A stretch of DNA of 64,000 bases from Actinomycetes bacterium. GTDB lineage: Bacteria; Actinomycetota; Acidimicrobiia; Acidimicrobiales; Bog-793. This document shows positions 8,268-17,188 of this stretch, in pieces. A program made the translations under genes and the position numbers. The notes under the pieces were generated by a model. It made no database searches and was not told the DNA's origin. It worked only from the letters and a program-made list of their open reading frames with translations. Each line of letters opens with the position of its first letter. Position 1 is the first letter of the stretch. The DNA lies in NCBI GenBank assembly GCA_021809425.1, contig JAKBAA010000003.1, positions 39,646 through 103,645 of the forward strand, given 5' to 3'.

Positions 8268-8804
8268 CTAGCCGGAGGTCGACGGCGAGTTGCTCCAGCT
8301 CGACGCCGACGTCGGGGCAGCGTTCGAGTTGCAGGTCGTCGACTTCTGCGTCGACCACCACGTGCCGCCGGAGGTCACGCCGATGGCCGTGCTGCCCGTG
8401 CCCTCGACGTCGGCGACGAAGTAGCAGTTGGTCCCGTCCGAGGCGGCCAGCACCACGGTCGAGCCCGAGTCGGTCTCGTTGAAGCTGATCATGTTCGTGG
8501 CCGCCGTCGGGCCCGCAGCGGTGTACTGCAGGCTCGTGCCGGCCGCCTGGAAGTCCGTCAGCAGCGTCGTGTTGGTCGGGTAGTTCCCGTTGTTGTTGAC
8601 GTAGATCGACTTTGCCGCGGTGAGCGCCGTGTTCAGGTTCGACTGCGCCGCGCTCTTCTTGGCCCCTCCCGTCACGGAGAGGTAGGTCGGGATGGCGATG
8701 GCGAGGAGGATGCCGATGATGAGCAGGACGACGAGCAGCTCGATCAGGGTGAAGCCCTCGTCCCCCTCCCCCTCTGCTCGAAGCCGCTTGATCATGGTCC
8801 GCAC
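8268..8804 (-). CDS. pilA: Type IV major pilin (prepilin)
   Basis: Structural subunit of the pilus fibre. The short leader ends EGEGDEG and is followed by FTLIELLVVLLIIGILLAIA: the prepilin peptidase site G/FTLIE, the conserved Glu at +5 and the hydrophobic alpha-1 helix. The mature part is rich in Asn/Thr/Ser/Gly, with two cysteines (TNCYF and TTCNS) that could form the C-terminal disulphide loop. GTG 8804 is chosen because AGGAGG lies 6 nt upstream; ATG 8795 is the alternative and leaves the mature protein unchanged. 178 aa, usual for PilA. Last gene of the pilus cluster, with its own sigma-28-like promoter and a hairpin behind it, which fits the higher expression expected of a major pilin. 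Confidence 0.93.
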   Translation of the reverse strand: MRTMIKRLRAEGEGDEGFTLIELLVVLLIIGILLAIAIPTYLSVTGGAKKSAAQSNLNTALTAAKSIYVNNNGNYPTNTTLLTDFQAAGTSLQYTAAGPTAATNMISFNETDSGSTVVLAASDGTNCYFVADVEGTGSTAIGVTSGGTWWSTQKSTTCNSNAAPTSASSWSNSPSTSG

Positions 8805-8854
8805 TGCTGTCCTCCTCGGGGTGGTCGACCCGGCCGGCCTATATGTCACGCTTT

Positions 8855-8882
8855 CTAACGGCAGTCCTGCCGTGAACCTTGA
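8855..8882 (-). promoter_or_regulatory. Sigma-28/WhiG-like promoter of pilA with embedded palindrome
   Basis: On the minus strand: TCAAG, 15 nt, GCCGTTAG, then about 50 nt to the GTG start. ACGGCAGTCCTGCCGT (8858-8873) overlaps the -10 part and is a perfect 7+7 dyad, so a regulator could bind here. A second -10-like TATAGG lies closer to the gene. Confidence 0.55.
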
Positions 8883-8924
8883 GGCCCCGCCCTCGGCCCG
8901 CCGGCGGCGGGCGCCGGCCTGGCG

Positions 8925-10544
8925 TCAGCTCGTCACGAGGTGCTCGCCGCTCACCACCACCTGCACGGACCATGGCTGCACGGCTGTCGGGATCACGCTG
9001 GCCGCGGCGTTCGAGGCGACGTCGGTGAAGTTGTTCGTGAAGTAGACCGGCCCACCGGCGACGATCTGGCCGGTCATGCTGACGTTGCTGTTGAAGCTGA
9101 CCGGCCCGGGCGTGTAGAGCAGCACGCTCACGCTCGGGTCGAACACGGTCGAGTTCGTGCCCGTGATCCCGCCCGTGCCGTCGCCGTACGGCACGACGAT
9201 CGCCACCGTGTGGCTGCTGCTCGACGCCGACTGGAAGATGTTGCACCCCCAGTCCTGGAAGCTCTGCACGAAGAGCACGAGGTTCGTGTCGAGCGACTCC
9301 GTCGAGATCCCCGGCCCGGTGCAGCCGCTCTGCCCTCCGGGGAGGTCCACGGCGCAGCCCGGGGCATCGATGACCGTGGTCGGCGCCGTCGAGGCGTCGA
9401 CGAGCTGGGTGAACGGGCTCGGCCCCGCCCCGCTGTGCGAGTAGCTCAGGTTGAAGAAGCTGCCGCAGGTGTCGGTGCCCGACCCGGTGGCGGCGATCGG
9501 CACGTAGGTTGTCCCCGCCGGCCAGCCGCTGTCGCCCGGGTCGGTCACCTGGGGGAACGGCGGCGCCTTCGGCATCGCCACCCCGGCCGGGATGCACGAG
9601 GCCGACCCGGTGCACACCGTTCCGCCGACCGTCGGCGCGCCGGCGTTGTGCACGTAGGCGCCGCTCGCGTACAGGCTGCCCCCGATGATCGGCGTCGGGT
9701 TGCCGAAGGTGGCGCCCCCGGCCGTCACGTCGACGTCGCCGCGCACGACCGAGTAATTGTCCATCTCGAGCGATCCGCCGAACACCTGGAGGGCGCCCAG
9801 GTTCACCGTGTCCGCCACCTGGACGGCCCCGCTCCCCACGTAGAGCGTCCCGCCGATGGTGCAGCTCCCCGAGAGCACCTTCGACAGGCTGCCCACCTCG
9901 ACGTTGCCCTGGATGACGTTCGAGTTGGTGCAGCTCCAGGCCCCCCCGGCGTACAGGCTCGGCAGGGCGGTCGACGTCCCGGCTTCGACGACGGCCTGGG
10001 AGTCCATCCCGATCGAGCTCGGTGTGTACACGGCGTAGTCGAAGGCCGGTAACGGCGTCGGCACGGCGTCCAGCGTCACGGTCCCCTGGATCTCGGTCGC
10101 GGCAGCCCGGTCGCGGCCCGTCGAGGTGACCACGGCAGTGACCGCCGACGGCAGCACCCCCGGCAGCGGGCACGACAGGGCGCTCCCACCGCTCGCGTAG
10201 GCGACCGACACCGTGTAGCTGCCGTACGCCATCGCCGTCGCCGACCCTGAGCACGCCGGAAGCCCCGACGGCGACGTGGCGTCCTTCATCTGCACCACGG
10301 CCGCCTGGAACCCGCTCTCGGCATCCAGGCGGGCGGTCGTCCGATCGACATACGCGCCCGTCTGGCCGCTGCTCGAGCTGGCGTTCCCGAGGGCGACCGT
10401 CGTCACGGCGATGAGCACCACCGCGACCACCAGCACCAGCACGAGGACGCTCCCGCCGTCGCCTCCCGCGTCGCCGGCCCGTTCTCGGAGCCGTCGCCGG
10501 AGGGCTCCTCGCTGCACCGCCCGCATCTCGTGCCGCTCGTTCAT
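8925..10544 (-). CDS. PilX-like pilus-associated protein 2 (long, secreted)
   Basis: 539 aa. One N-terminal membrane segment, GGSVLVLVLVVAVVLIAVTTVA, preceded by Arg-rich residues; then NASSSSGQTGAY...DRTTARLDAESGFQAAVVQMK, resembling the N-terminal helix of PilX/GspK-type minor pseudopilins. It lacks the G/FxxxE site, so it is probably not cut by the prepilin peptidase in the usual way. The rest is Gly/Ser/Thr-rich with beta-helix-like stretches (TLYVGSGAVQVADTVNLGAL) and several cysteines, consistent with a surface-exposed tip or adhesin part. Clear paralogue of the next gene upstream; both end with an IPTAVQP-type motif. GGAAG lies 7 nt before ATG 10544. Function inferred from context. Confidence 0.75.
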   Translation of the reverse strand: MNERHEMRAVQRGALRRRLRERAGDAGGDGGSVLVLVLVVAVVLIAVTTVALGNASSSSGQTGAYVDRTTARLDAESGFQAAVVQMKDATSPSGLPACSGSATAMAYGSYTVSVAYASGGSALSCPLPGVLPSAVTAVVTSTGRDRAAATEIQGTVTLDAVPTPLPAFDYAVYTPSSIGMDSQAVVEAGTSTALPSLYAGGAWSCTNSNVIQGNVEVGSLSKVLSGSCTIGGTLYVGSGAVQVADTVNLGALQVFGGSLEMDNYSVVRGDVDVTAGGATFGNPTPIIGGSLYASGAYVHNAGAPTVGGTVCTGSASCIPAGVAMPKAPPFPQVTDPGDSGWPAGTTYVPIAATGSGTDTCGSFFNLSYSHSGAGPSPFTQLVDASTAPTTVIDAPGCAVDLPGGQSGCTGPGISTESLDTNLVLFVQSFQDWGCNIFQSASSSSHTVAIVVPYGDGTGGITGTNSTVFDPSVSVLLYTPGPVSFNSNVSMTGQIVAGGPVYFTNNFTDVASNAAASVIPTAVQPWSVQVVVSGEHLVTS

Positions 10545-10640
10545 CGTCGCTCTTCCCGCTCGACGCGTCCCTGCGTCGAGGTCGTCCCCACCTGCCCGGA
10601 TGCGGTCCGCCTCGGCCGCCGGGCGGCCAGGCGGCTCGTG

Positions 10641-12383
10641 TCAGACCTTCACGAGCGTCTCCCCCACGAAGCTCACGCTGCCGAGCAGCGGCTGGACCGC
10701 CGTCGGCACGATGCTCGCCGCCTGGTTCGAGTAGGTGAGCGGGCATCCCGCGGTCGCCGGGTCGTAGAGGGTCGAGGGGCCGTAGTAGGTGGCGATGTCC
10801 TGGCCCGCCACGACCTGGCCGGTCATCGGCGTCGGCCCGTCGGACGACGACGGCGCGCACTCGTAGGTGACGCTGCCCGGCGTGTACAGCAGCACCTGCA
10901 GGTTCGGGTCGAACTCGGTCGTGGGGGCGAGGACGATGTCCCCCGTGCCTGGTGACGGGACGACGACGGCCAGTCGGTGCCCGGACCCGCTGCTCACCGA
11001 CCCCGAGTCGAACGCGACGCAACCGCTGTCGGTGAAGCTCTTCACGAACAGCACGACGTCGCTCTGCAACGTGAACGTGTCGTTGCTCGGGCATCCGCCC
11101 CGGCTCGGACTTCCGCCCTGCAGGCTCACGTCACACGTCGGCGCGTCGACGACGGTCACCGGCGCCGTCGACCCGTTGACGAACGCCACGAAGGGGCTCT
11201 CGCCGCCCCCGGAAGCCGTGAAGAAGCTGCTGCACGACGTGTACGTGGGCGAGCTTCCCCCCGAGCTCGCCGTCGGGACGGCCAGGTAGTCGGCCCCCGA
11301 CGGCCAGCCCGAGCTTCCGGGGTCGGTCACCTGGGGGAACGGCGGCACGCTCGGCATGCCGAGCGACGAGGGGATGCAGCTCGGCGAGCCCGAGCAGGTC
11401 TGGCCGACCACCGGCCCGCTCGCGCTCGAGGAGACCGTGCCGCTCGTCAGCAGGTTGCCGTCCACCGTGGGTGGCTGCGCGTTGTTCAGCGACGAGTTGA
11501 ACGGGTCGTCGGCCTTGCCGGCGCCGTCGATGAACGAGACGTCGCCGCCCGAGACCACGGCATTGCCGGCGACCGTCCCCCCTTCCATCTCGAAGGAGCC
11601 GCCGGACAGGTCGAGCGATTCCACGAACCCCTGGTCGCTCATCGTGAGCGACGCGCCGTCGACCGAGAGGGTCCCGAGGATGGCGCACTCGTCGCTCACC
11701 GTCGCCCCCGTGCCGCCGCTCCCGGCCTGGACGTTCGCCGACAGCACGTTGTCCTGGCGACAGTCGAGCTGGCTCGCGTAGACCTGCGCGAACGAGCTCT
11801 CGCTTCCCGAGTTGACCGGCTCGAGCGAGTCGAGCGTCATCTTGCCGGCCGCGTACAGCACGTAGTCGAAGGCCGGCAAGGGGACCGGCGTCGAGGTGAC
11901 GGTCACCGTCCCGAGGAGCTTCACCGTCGACGACCCGAACGTCCCGGTGGCGTCGACGAGCGCCGTCATCGTCGACGGGAGCGAGCCGGACAGCGGGCAG
12001 GACAGCGCGCTCCCCGTCGCGTCCTCGTAGGTGACGCTCACCGTGTAGCTCCCGTAGGCGAGCGGCGCCGTCTGCGGGGCGCAGCCGGGCAGGTCGATCA
12101 GCGACGTGGCGTTCTTCATCTGCAGCACCGTCGCCTGGATGCCGCTCTCCGCGTCGAGGCGCGCCGTCGTGACGTTGGCGTACCCACCGGTCTCGCCGCT
12201 GCTCGCCGACGCGTTGTTGAGGGCCACCGTCGTGACGGCGATGAGCAGCACGGCGACGACGAGCACGAGCACCAGCACGCTGCCGGTGTCGTCCCGTCCG
12301 CTCCGGACCTCCCGCCAGCGGTGCCGAAGGAAGCGCACCACGCCCGCTCCCGCTCCTGGTCGGCCCCGTCCCACCTGCCGCAT
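10641..12383 (-). CDS. PilX-like pilus-associated protein 1 (long, secreted)
   Basis: 580 aa, same plan as its downstream paralogue: Arg-rich start, membrane helix GSVLVLVLVVAVLLIAVTTVA, NNASASSGETGGYANVTTARL, then a long Ser/Thr/Gly-rich beta region with many cysteines and the C-terminal motif IVPTAVQPLLG. It starts at ATG 12383, just past the stop of the upstream prepilin gene, with GGGGGAG 5 nt before the ATG, so it is translated in the pilus operon. Internal repeats of the type PPFPQVTDPG.SGWP occur in both paralogues. Likely a pilus-associated surface protein; adhesin or pilus-biogenesis roles are both possible. The very different ORF at 8839-11094 is a shadow. Confidence 0.75.
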   Translation of the reverse strand: MRQVGRGRPGAGAGVVRFLRHRWREVRSGRDDTGSVLVLVLVVAVLLIAVTTVALNNASASSGETGGYANVTTARLDAESGIQATVLQMKNATSLIDLPGCAPQTAPLAYGSYTVSVTYEDATGSALSCPLSGSLPSTMTALVDATGTFGSSTVKLLGTVTVTSTPVPLPAFDYVLYAAGKMTLDSLEPVNSGSESSFAQVYASQLDCRQDNVLSANVQAGSGGTGATVSDECAILGTLSVDGASLTMSDQGFVESLDLSGGSFEMEGGTVAGNAVVSGGDVSFIDGAGKADDPFNSSLNNAQPPTVDGNLLTSGTVSSSASGPVVGQTCSGSPSCIPSSLGMPSVPPFPQVTDPGSSGWPSGADYLAVPTASSGGSSPTYTSCSSFFTASGGGESPFVAFVNGSTAPVTVVDAPTCDVSLQGGSPSRGGCPSNDTFTLQSDVVLFVKSFTDSGCVAFDSGSVSSGSGHRLAVVVPSPGTGDIVLAPTTEFDPNLQVLLYTPGSVTYECAPSSSDGPTPMTGQVVAGQDIATYYGPSTLYDPATAGCPLTYSNQAASIVPTAVQPLLGSVSFVGETLVKV

Positions 12384-12385
12384 CG

Positions 12386-13123
12386 CTACTCCCCCGCCTG
12401 CGCAGGCTCGACGGTCAGGCTGCTCTGCAGCGCCGCCACCGTCGTCTGCATCGACACGGTCGAGCTCACGTGCTGCACCGTGCAGGTCACCTGGAGCGAG
12501 ATGGTCGCCGACGCACGCGCCGTGCTGCTCGCCGCCGCCACCTGGAACATGCCGTCAGATCCGGGTGCCACCGAGCAGCTCGTCAGCCCGGACGTGCTCG
12601 CATCGCCGGCGATCACCGTCGCCTGCGCGCTCGAAGGGCTCCCGCTCGCCGCCCAGCTCTGCTCCTCGAGCAACCCGTTGCCGTTGGCGCTCGGCGCCTG
12701 GTACCACCACTGGACCCAGTGGGCGGTCCCGAAGGCGGACGTGGAGATCTCGAGGCCGTCGTTCGTCGTCTCCTCGGGGCACGTCGAGCCGAGGACGGCC
12801 GCCGTCGGGGCCGACCCGCTCGTGTCGAGCAGGCAGACCTGGGCGGCCGAGGAGAGCTGGACGGCCAGGTCCTGCAGGGCGACCCGGCCGGCCGCCGTCG
12901 CCTGCTGCTCGGCCGTCGTCGTCTGGGACGCCCGCGTCACCGAGGCGGCGAACGGGATGAACATCGCCATGATGATCGACGTGATCAGCATCACCACGAT
13001 CAGCTCGATGATGGTGAACCCGCCGTCGCCCCGGCCGGACCGTCGCGCCGCTGCCGCCGGCGCCCGCCGCCGCCAGCGGCCTGCGAATGGGCCAACCGGC
13101 CCCGGCCGTGCAGCTGCGCTCAC
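12386..13123 (-). CDS. Minor prepilin (PilW/GspJ-like)
   Basis: 245 aa. The basic leader ends RSGRGDGG and is followed by FTIIELIVVMLITSIIMAMF, giving a prepilin peptidase site and alpha-1 helix with Glu at +5. The Asn-, Ser- and Cys-containing globular part is about 200 residues, longer than a major pilin and in the range of PilW/GspJ-type minor pilins that prime assembly. The start is GTG 13123, overlapping the upstream stop as GTGA, rather than the longer tracked ORF, whose N-terminus is antisense-like. Between another prepilin and the PilX-like genes in one operon. Confidence 0.85.
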   Translation of the reverse strand: MSAAARPGPVGPFAGRWRRRAPAAAARRSGRGDGGFTIIELIVVMLITSIIMAMFIPFAASVTRASQTTTAEQQATAAGRVALQDLAVQLSSAAQVCLLDTSGSAPTAAVLGSTCPEETTNDGLEISTSAFGTAHWVQWWYQAPSANGNGLLEEQSWAASGSPSSAQATVIAGDASTSGLTSCSVAPGSDGMFQVAAASSTARASATISLQVTCTVQHVSSTVSMQTTVAALQSSLTVEPAQAGE

Positions 13124-13569
13124 AGCCCGCCCGCGAGCACCGTGCGCGACAGCGACGTCCCGCCGCTGCAGCCTGGCCAGGTGACCGTGATCGTGAACGT
13201 GTACGTCGGCAGCGCCCCCGTGCCGCTCGTCGTCGACGAGTAGGCCGTGCAGTAGACCACCCCGTTGATCGTCGTCGTCGGCGGGTCCGGCGCCAGGCCG
13301 GGCAGCGAGCTCGCCGCCGTTCCCTGGATCTGGGCGTCGGCGGCCGACAGCAGCCCGGTGGCCGCCGATCGCTGCGCGTTCTCGGCGACCACGCGCAGCG
13401 AGGTGCCCGTGCCGAGCACCACCGCCAGCCCGACCACCGCGAACACGCCCATCGCCACCATGAGCTCGACGAGGGTGAACCCGCCCTCTCCGTCCCCGGG
13501 ATAAGCCGTCCCGGCGCCGCGCCCGCGCAGGCACCGCCGAAGGGCGCGTGCCGCCACGATCGTCCGCAT
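13120..13569 (-). CDS. Minor prepilin (PilV/GspI-like)
   Basis: 149 aa. Leader MRTIVAARALRRC... ends DGEGG and is followed by FTLVELMVAMGVFAVVGLAV, a standard type III signal peptide with Glu at +5. The mature part has one Cys pair (VVYCTAY and WPGCSGG) and a Thr-rich beta region. ATG 13569 is chosen over the tracked 14115 because the extra sequence is antisense/out of frame to pilO. It follows pilO by 5 nt and overlaps the next prepilin by 4 nt, so it is part of the co-translated minor-pilin set. Confidence 0.85.
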   Translation of the reverse strand: MRTIVAARALRRCLRGRGAGTAYPGDGEGGFTLVELMVAMGVFAVVGLAVVLGTGTSLRVVAENAQRSAATGLLSAADAQIQGTAASSLPGLAPDPPTTTINGVVYCTAYSSTTSGTGALPTYTFTITVTWPGCSGGTSLSRTVLAGGL

Positions 13570-13574
13570 GGCGC

Positions 13575-14189
13575 TCAGCCGCCGGCCGGCGCGCTCGCCG
13601 TGCTGGCCGTGCCGGCCGTCGACGAGGCGCCGAGGGAGCTCGTGTAGGCAGTCGCGGCGATCGTCGCGTGGTAGGCGCCGCCGCGGCCCGACACCACGTC
13701 GCCGTTGCTCGGCCCGGTGACCTGCAGCTGCTGCACGGTGACCAGCCGGCGCAGGTCGTACAGGCCGTTGACGAAGCGAGTGATGCCCGGCCGGCCGCCC
13801 GACACGGTGAGGTTGAGCGGGATCGTCGAATAGCCGCTCGCGCCGTTCACGGCGTTGTCCGTGATGCTGTCCAGCTGGAGCCCCTGGGCCGTCGCCAGCC
13901 GGTAGATCTGCACCACGAGCGTCGGGGCGTCCGGTTGCGGCGGCACGGCCAGGTCGAACGTGCGGATGAGCTGGCGCGCCTGGTGCTCCTTCTTCGCCAC
14001 CGCACGTAGCTGGAGGACACGTGCCTGGAGCGACACGAGCGTCGCCTGGTCCGACGTCTGCTGCTGGCGGGCCGACGACAGCTTCGCGGACTCCGGGGAC
14101 ATCCAGGCGAACCACCAGGCGGCGACCAGCACGACGCCGGCCACGGGGGTCCAGAACAGCTTCCGGCGGAGGAGCGCGGTGAGCTTCAT
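13575..14189 (-). CDS. pilO: Type IV pilus inner-membrane protein PilO
   Basis: 204 aa, bitopic. Short cytoplasmic N-terminus MKLTALLRRKLFW, one membrane helix (VAGVVLVAAWWFAWMSP), a coiled-coil (SARQQQTSDQATLVSLQARVLQLRAVAKK) and a ferredoxin-like periplasmic-side domain, the PilO plan. With PilM and PilN it forms the alignment platform linking the cytoplasmic ATPases to the pilus base. ATG 14189 overlaps the stop of the pilMN gene (ATGA), showing tight coupling. The Ser/Thr/Ala-rich C-terminus is longer than usual. Confidence 0.88.
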   Translation of the reverse strand: MKLTALLRRKLFWTPVAGVVLVAAWWFAWMSPESAKLSSARQQQTSDQATLVSLQARVLQLRAVAKKEHQARQLIRTFDLAVPPQPDAPTLVVQIYRLATAQGLQLDSITDNAVNGASGYSTIPLNLTVSGGRPGITRFVNGLYDLRRLVTVQQLQVTGPSNGDVVSGRGGAYHATIAATAYTSSLGASSTAGTASTASAPAGG

Positions 14190-15883
14190 GGGGCGAACCC
14201 TTCGAATCGCTGGCTGCGCTTGCTCCGCAGCAGGTCGGTCAGGTTGAGCTCGGCCGTGAAGTCGACCTTGCTCGAGCTCGACGTCAGCCCGGAGTACTGG
14301 ACGATCTGGAACACGTGCGACCCCGACAGGGCGTCGAACCACGACTGGAACCCCGGATAGCTCGAGCTGGCCAGTGACAGGCTCACCGTCCCGAGCACCG
14401 CTCCGCCCGGCGACGACGCCAGCGTCCCGCTCGAGGTCGACGAGCTGGACGTCGTCACCGCTCCGGCGTTCGTGCCGCTCGCGCCGTTCAGGCTCGTCGT
14501 CGCTACCCCCGGCGGCGTGACCCGGCCGAGGTCGGCCAGCACGGCTGGCCAGGACACCTCGCTCGCAACGAGCGGCTGGACGATCCGCTGGTCGGCGACC
14601 GCCGTCGCCTCCAGCCGCTGCGCCTTGGCGAGGCGCGGCAAGCTCGCCTGGAGCGACGTGATCGACGCCTGCAACGCGCTCACCGACTGCTCGGTGCGCC
14701 GCACCTGCACGAAGCGAGCGGCACCTCCGCCGGCGGCAGCGAGCACCACGACGCCGACCCCGGCGAGCACCGCCCGCTCGGTGACCTGACGTCGGCGCAG
14801 GCCGAGCACCTCTGGCGGCAGCAGTCCTGCCGCCTGCTTGCCCGACGGGGCGAGCGCCAGACCGACCGCTACGGCACCGCGCTGGCCGATCGAGGTGCGG
14901 TCTCCGTCGGTCCGCACGCGTGCCAGGCCGTCGAGGCAGCTGCGCAGCTCGACCGGGGCCGCCATCTGGAACTGCAGCCGCTCCCCCATCCCGGCGAGCA
15001 GGGCGCCACCCCCGGTCAGCACGACCTGGCGCACCTCCCCGGCTCCGGGCAGCGACGAGTAGTACAGGATCGAGCTGCGGATCTCGTTGAGCAACGCCGC
15101 CGAGGCGTCTCGGGCGGCCGCCACGGTCTCGGCGGGCACCGCCGTGAGGACCGCCGAGCTCGATCCGAGCCGCAGCTTCAACGCCTCGGCATCGCTGAAG
15201 GGCACGTCGAGCGTCGAGGCGAGCGCCCGCGTCACCGAGGCCCCGCCAGCGGCGACCGTGCGCACGAAACGCACCTCGCCACCCTCATGGACCACGAGCA
15301 GGGTCAGCTCGGCGCCGATCGACACGATCGCCTCGGGACCGCCCAGGCCCTCGCCGGCGAGGCAGCGGACGAGCGCCGAGGAGGCCAGCTCGACCGCCTC
15401 GACCACGAACCCCGCCTCCTGGACGCACGCCACGAGCGGCTCCACCAGGTCGCGGTGTGCCGCCTCGACGAGCACGTTCATCCCGTCGGCCGCGTTGAAC
15501 CCACGCAGCCGGCGAGCCTGCAGCAGCGTCCGCTCGGGCGGGAACGGCACCACCTCGAGCGCCTGCATCCGTGCCGCCGCCTCGATCTCGCCGTCCGGCA
15601 TCGGCGGCATCACCAGCTGGCGGGTGATCGCCCGGAGACCGGACACCGACAGGCGCACCCGCCGGGGCGAGCCGAGCGGGCGACGCGCCACCTTCGCCGT
15701 CCGGCTCGCCTTGACGAGCGCCTCCCGCACGACCTCCGGCTCGGCGACGCCCCCGTCGACGACGGCCCCGAGCGGCAGCGGCACCTCAGCCCAGCCGACG
15801 AGCCGGCGGCGTTGGCCGCTGCCCTCGACTGCGGCGATGCGGACGGCGGTCGACGAGATCTCGACGCCGGTGCGCTCGCTCAT
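14186..15883 (-). CDS. Fused PilM-PilN type IV pilus assembly protein
   Basis: 565 aa. Residues 1 to about 350 are an actin-like PilM/FtsA-type ATPase: GVEISSTAVRIAAVEG near the start, IVSIGAELTLLVVHEGG (phosphate 2) and VVLTGGGALLAGMGERL. A membrane helix follows near residue 370 (VLAGVGVVVLAAAGG), then a coiled-coil and a PilN-like domain. In most bacteria PilM and PilN are separate and PilM binds the N-terminal peptide of PilN; here they form one chain, with no stop or frameshift across the junction. GGGGAG lies upstream of ATG 15883. It stands between pilC and pilO. Confidence 0.88.
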   Translation of the reverse strand: MSERTGVEISSTAVRIAAVEGSGQRRRLVGWAEVPLPLGAVVDGGVAEPEVVREALVKASRTAKVARRPLGSPRRVRLSVSGLRAITRQLVMPPMPDGEIEAAARMQALEVVPFPPERTLLQARRLRGFNAADGMNVLVEAAHRDLVEPLVACVQEAGFVVEAVELASSALVRCLAGEGLGGPEAIVSIGAELTLLVVHEGGEVRFVRTVAAGGASVTRALASTLDVPFSDAEALKLRLGSSSAVLTAVPAETVAAARDASAALLNEIRSSILYYSSLPGAGEVRQVVLTGGGALLAGMGERLQFQMAAPVELRSCLDGLARVRTDGDRTSIGQRGAVAVGLALAPSGKQAAGLLPPEVLGLRRRQVTERAVLAGVGVVVLAAAGGGAARFVQVRRTEQSVSALQASITSLQASLPRLAKAQRLEATAVADQRIVQPLVASEVSWPAVLADLGRVTPPGVATTSLNGASGTNAGAVTTSSSSTSSGTLASSPGGAVLGTVSLSLASSSYPGFQSWFDALSGSHVFQIVQYSGLTSSSSKVDFTAELNLTDLLRSKRSQRFEGFAP

Positions 15884-15955
15884 CGCCGAGCTCCCCTGCG
15901 CTGGAGGTGACGGGCGCCGGTCATCGCCGCACTCCCTTCCATGTCAGGCCGCATG

Positions 15956-17188
15956 TCAGCCACCGCCCTGCACGAGCTTGATGTAGTTGAACATCGGCAG
16001 GTACAGGCTGACGACGATGACGCCGATGCAGGCGCCCATGAACACGATCATCGCCGGCTCGAGCAGCGAGGTGAGCCCCGTCACGGTGGCGTCCACCTCG
16101 TCGTCGTAGAACTTGGCCACCTTCGCCAGCATGTCGCCGACCGCCCCCGACTCCTCTCCGGTCTCGATCATCTGGGTCACCATCTTGGGCATCACCGGCG
16201 ACGCGGCCAGGGTGCCGGCGAGCGAGCGCCCCTCGCGTACCCCCGTCCGGGCTCGGCGTGCGGCGTTCGCCACGATCACGTTGCCGACGTTGTCGGCGGC
16301 GATCGTCAGCGCCTCGATCACGCCGATGCCCGACGAGAGCACTGCCGACAGCGTCGTCGAGAACCGGGCGAGGGCGATCTTGTGGTTCAGCTTGCCGAAG
16401 ATCGGCAGCCGCAGCTTCAGCTGGTCGAACGCCTCCCTTCCCTTCTCGGTGGCGATCGCCCGGCGGACCCCGACGAGGAGCGCCAGCAGGCCGGCGATCA
16501 CCGCCAGCACCCACACGCTCGCCACGATGCTCGAGATGTGGAGCACGATCCGTGTAGGTAGCGGCAGCGTGCCGTGCAGCGAGCTGTAGATCCTCTTGAA
16601 CGTCGGCACCACGAACACCATCAACGCCGCCATCACCGTGATCACCACGAGGACGACCACCACCGGGTACATGAACGCCGAGCGCACCTTGCGGCGCAGC
16701 TCGACCTGCTTCTCGATCTGGTCGGCCACCTTCAGCAGCACGATGTCGAGCTGACCGCTCGCCTCGCCCGCCTTCACCATGGCCACGTAGATCGGCGAGA
16801 AGATCCGCGGAAAGTGCTCGAGCGCGGACGAGAACGACGAGCCTCGCTCGACCTCCACCCGGATCTCGCCGAGGGCGTTGCGGAGCACCTTGGCCTCGAT
16901 CTGCTCGGACAGCGCGCTGAGCGCCCGAACGAGCGTCAGGCCCGCCGACACCATCGTGGCGAGCTGGCGGCTCATCACCGCGACGTCCTTCAGCTTCACC
17001 CGGTCGGACAGCCCCGGGATGGCGATCTCCCGCTTCAGGTCGAGGCTCGAGGCCTCCTTGATCTCGATCGGCAGGTAGCCCATCTGGCGAAGCCGCCCGG
17101 CCACCAGCGTCACGTTGTCGCCGTCCAGCTTGCCCCGGACGAGGTTGCCCGTCTGGTCCCGGACCTTGTAGTCGTAGGTCAGCGTCAC
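15956..17188 (-). CDS. pilC: Type IV pilus platform protein PilC (GspF family)
   Basis: Polytopic inner-membrane protein on which the extension and retraction ATPases act. 410 aa, usual length. Two GspF domains: the first with MSRQLATMVSAGLTLVRALS and GEASGQLDIVLLKVADQ, the second with ARFSTTLSAVLSSGIGVIEA and GEESGAVGDMLAKVAKFYD. Three hydrophobic segments, including YPVVVVLVVITVMAALMVFV. GTG 17188 overlaps the stop of pilT (GTGA); the longer tracked ORF to 18787 is out of frame with pilT and not real there. No gene is seen in the 72 nt between it and pilMN. Confidence 0.93.
   Translation of the reverse strand: MTLTYDYKVRDQTGNLVRGKLDGDNVTLVAGRLRQMGYLPIEIKEASSLDLKREIAIPGLSDRVKLKDVAVMSRQLATMVSAGLTLVRALSALSEQIEAKVLRNALGEIRVEVERGSSFSSALEHFPRIFSPIYVAMVKAGEASGQLDIVLLKVADQIEKQVELRRKVRSAFMYPVVVVLVVITVMAALMVFVVPTFKRIYSSLHGTLPLPTRIVLHISSIVASVWVLAVIAGLLALLVGVRRAIATEKGREAFDQLKLRLPIFGKLNHKIALARFSTTLSAVLSSGIGVIEALTIAADNVGNVIVANAARRARTGVREGRSLAGTLAASPVMPKMVTQMIETGEESGAVGDMLAKVAKFYDDEVDATVTGLTSLLEPAMIVFMGACIGVIVVSLYLPMFNYIKLVQGGG

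Noticed and set aside
8839-11094. 751-aa minus-strand ORF
   Set aside because: Out-of-frame shadow of the two PilX-like genes; Arg-rich and without a membrane helix.
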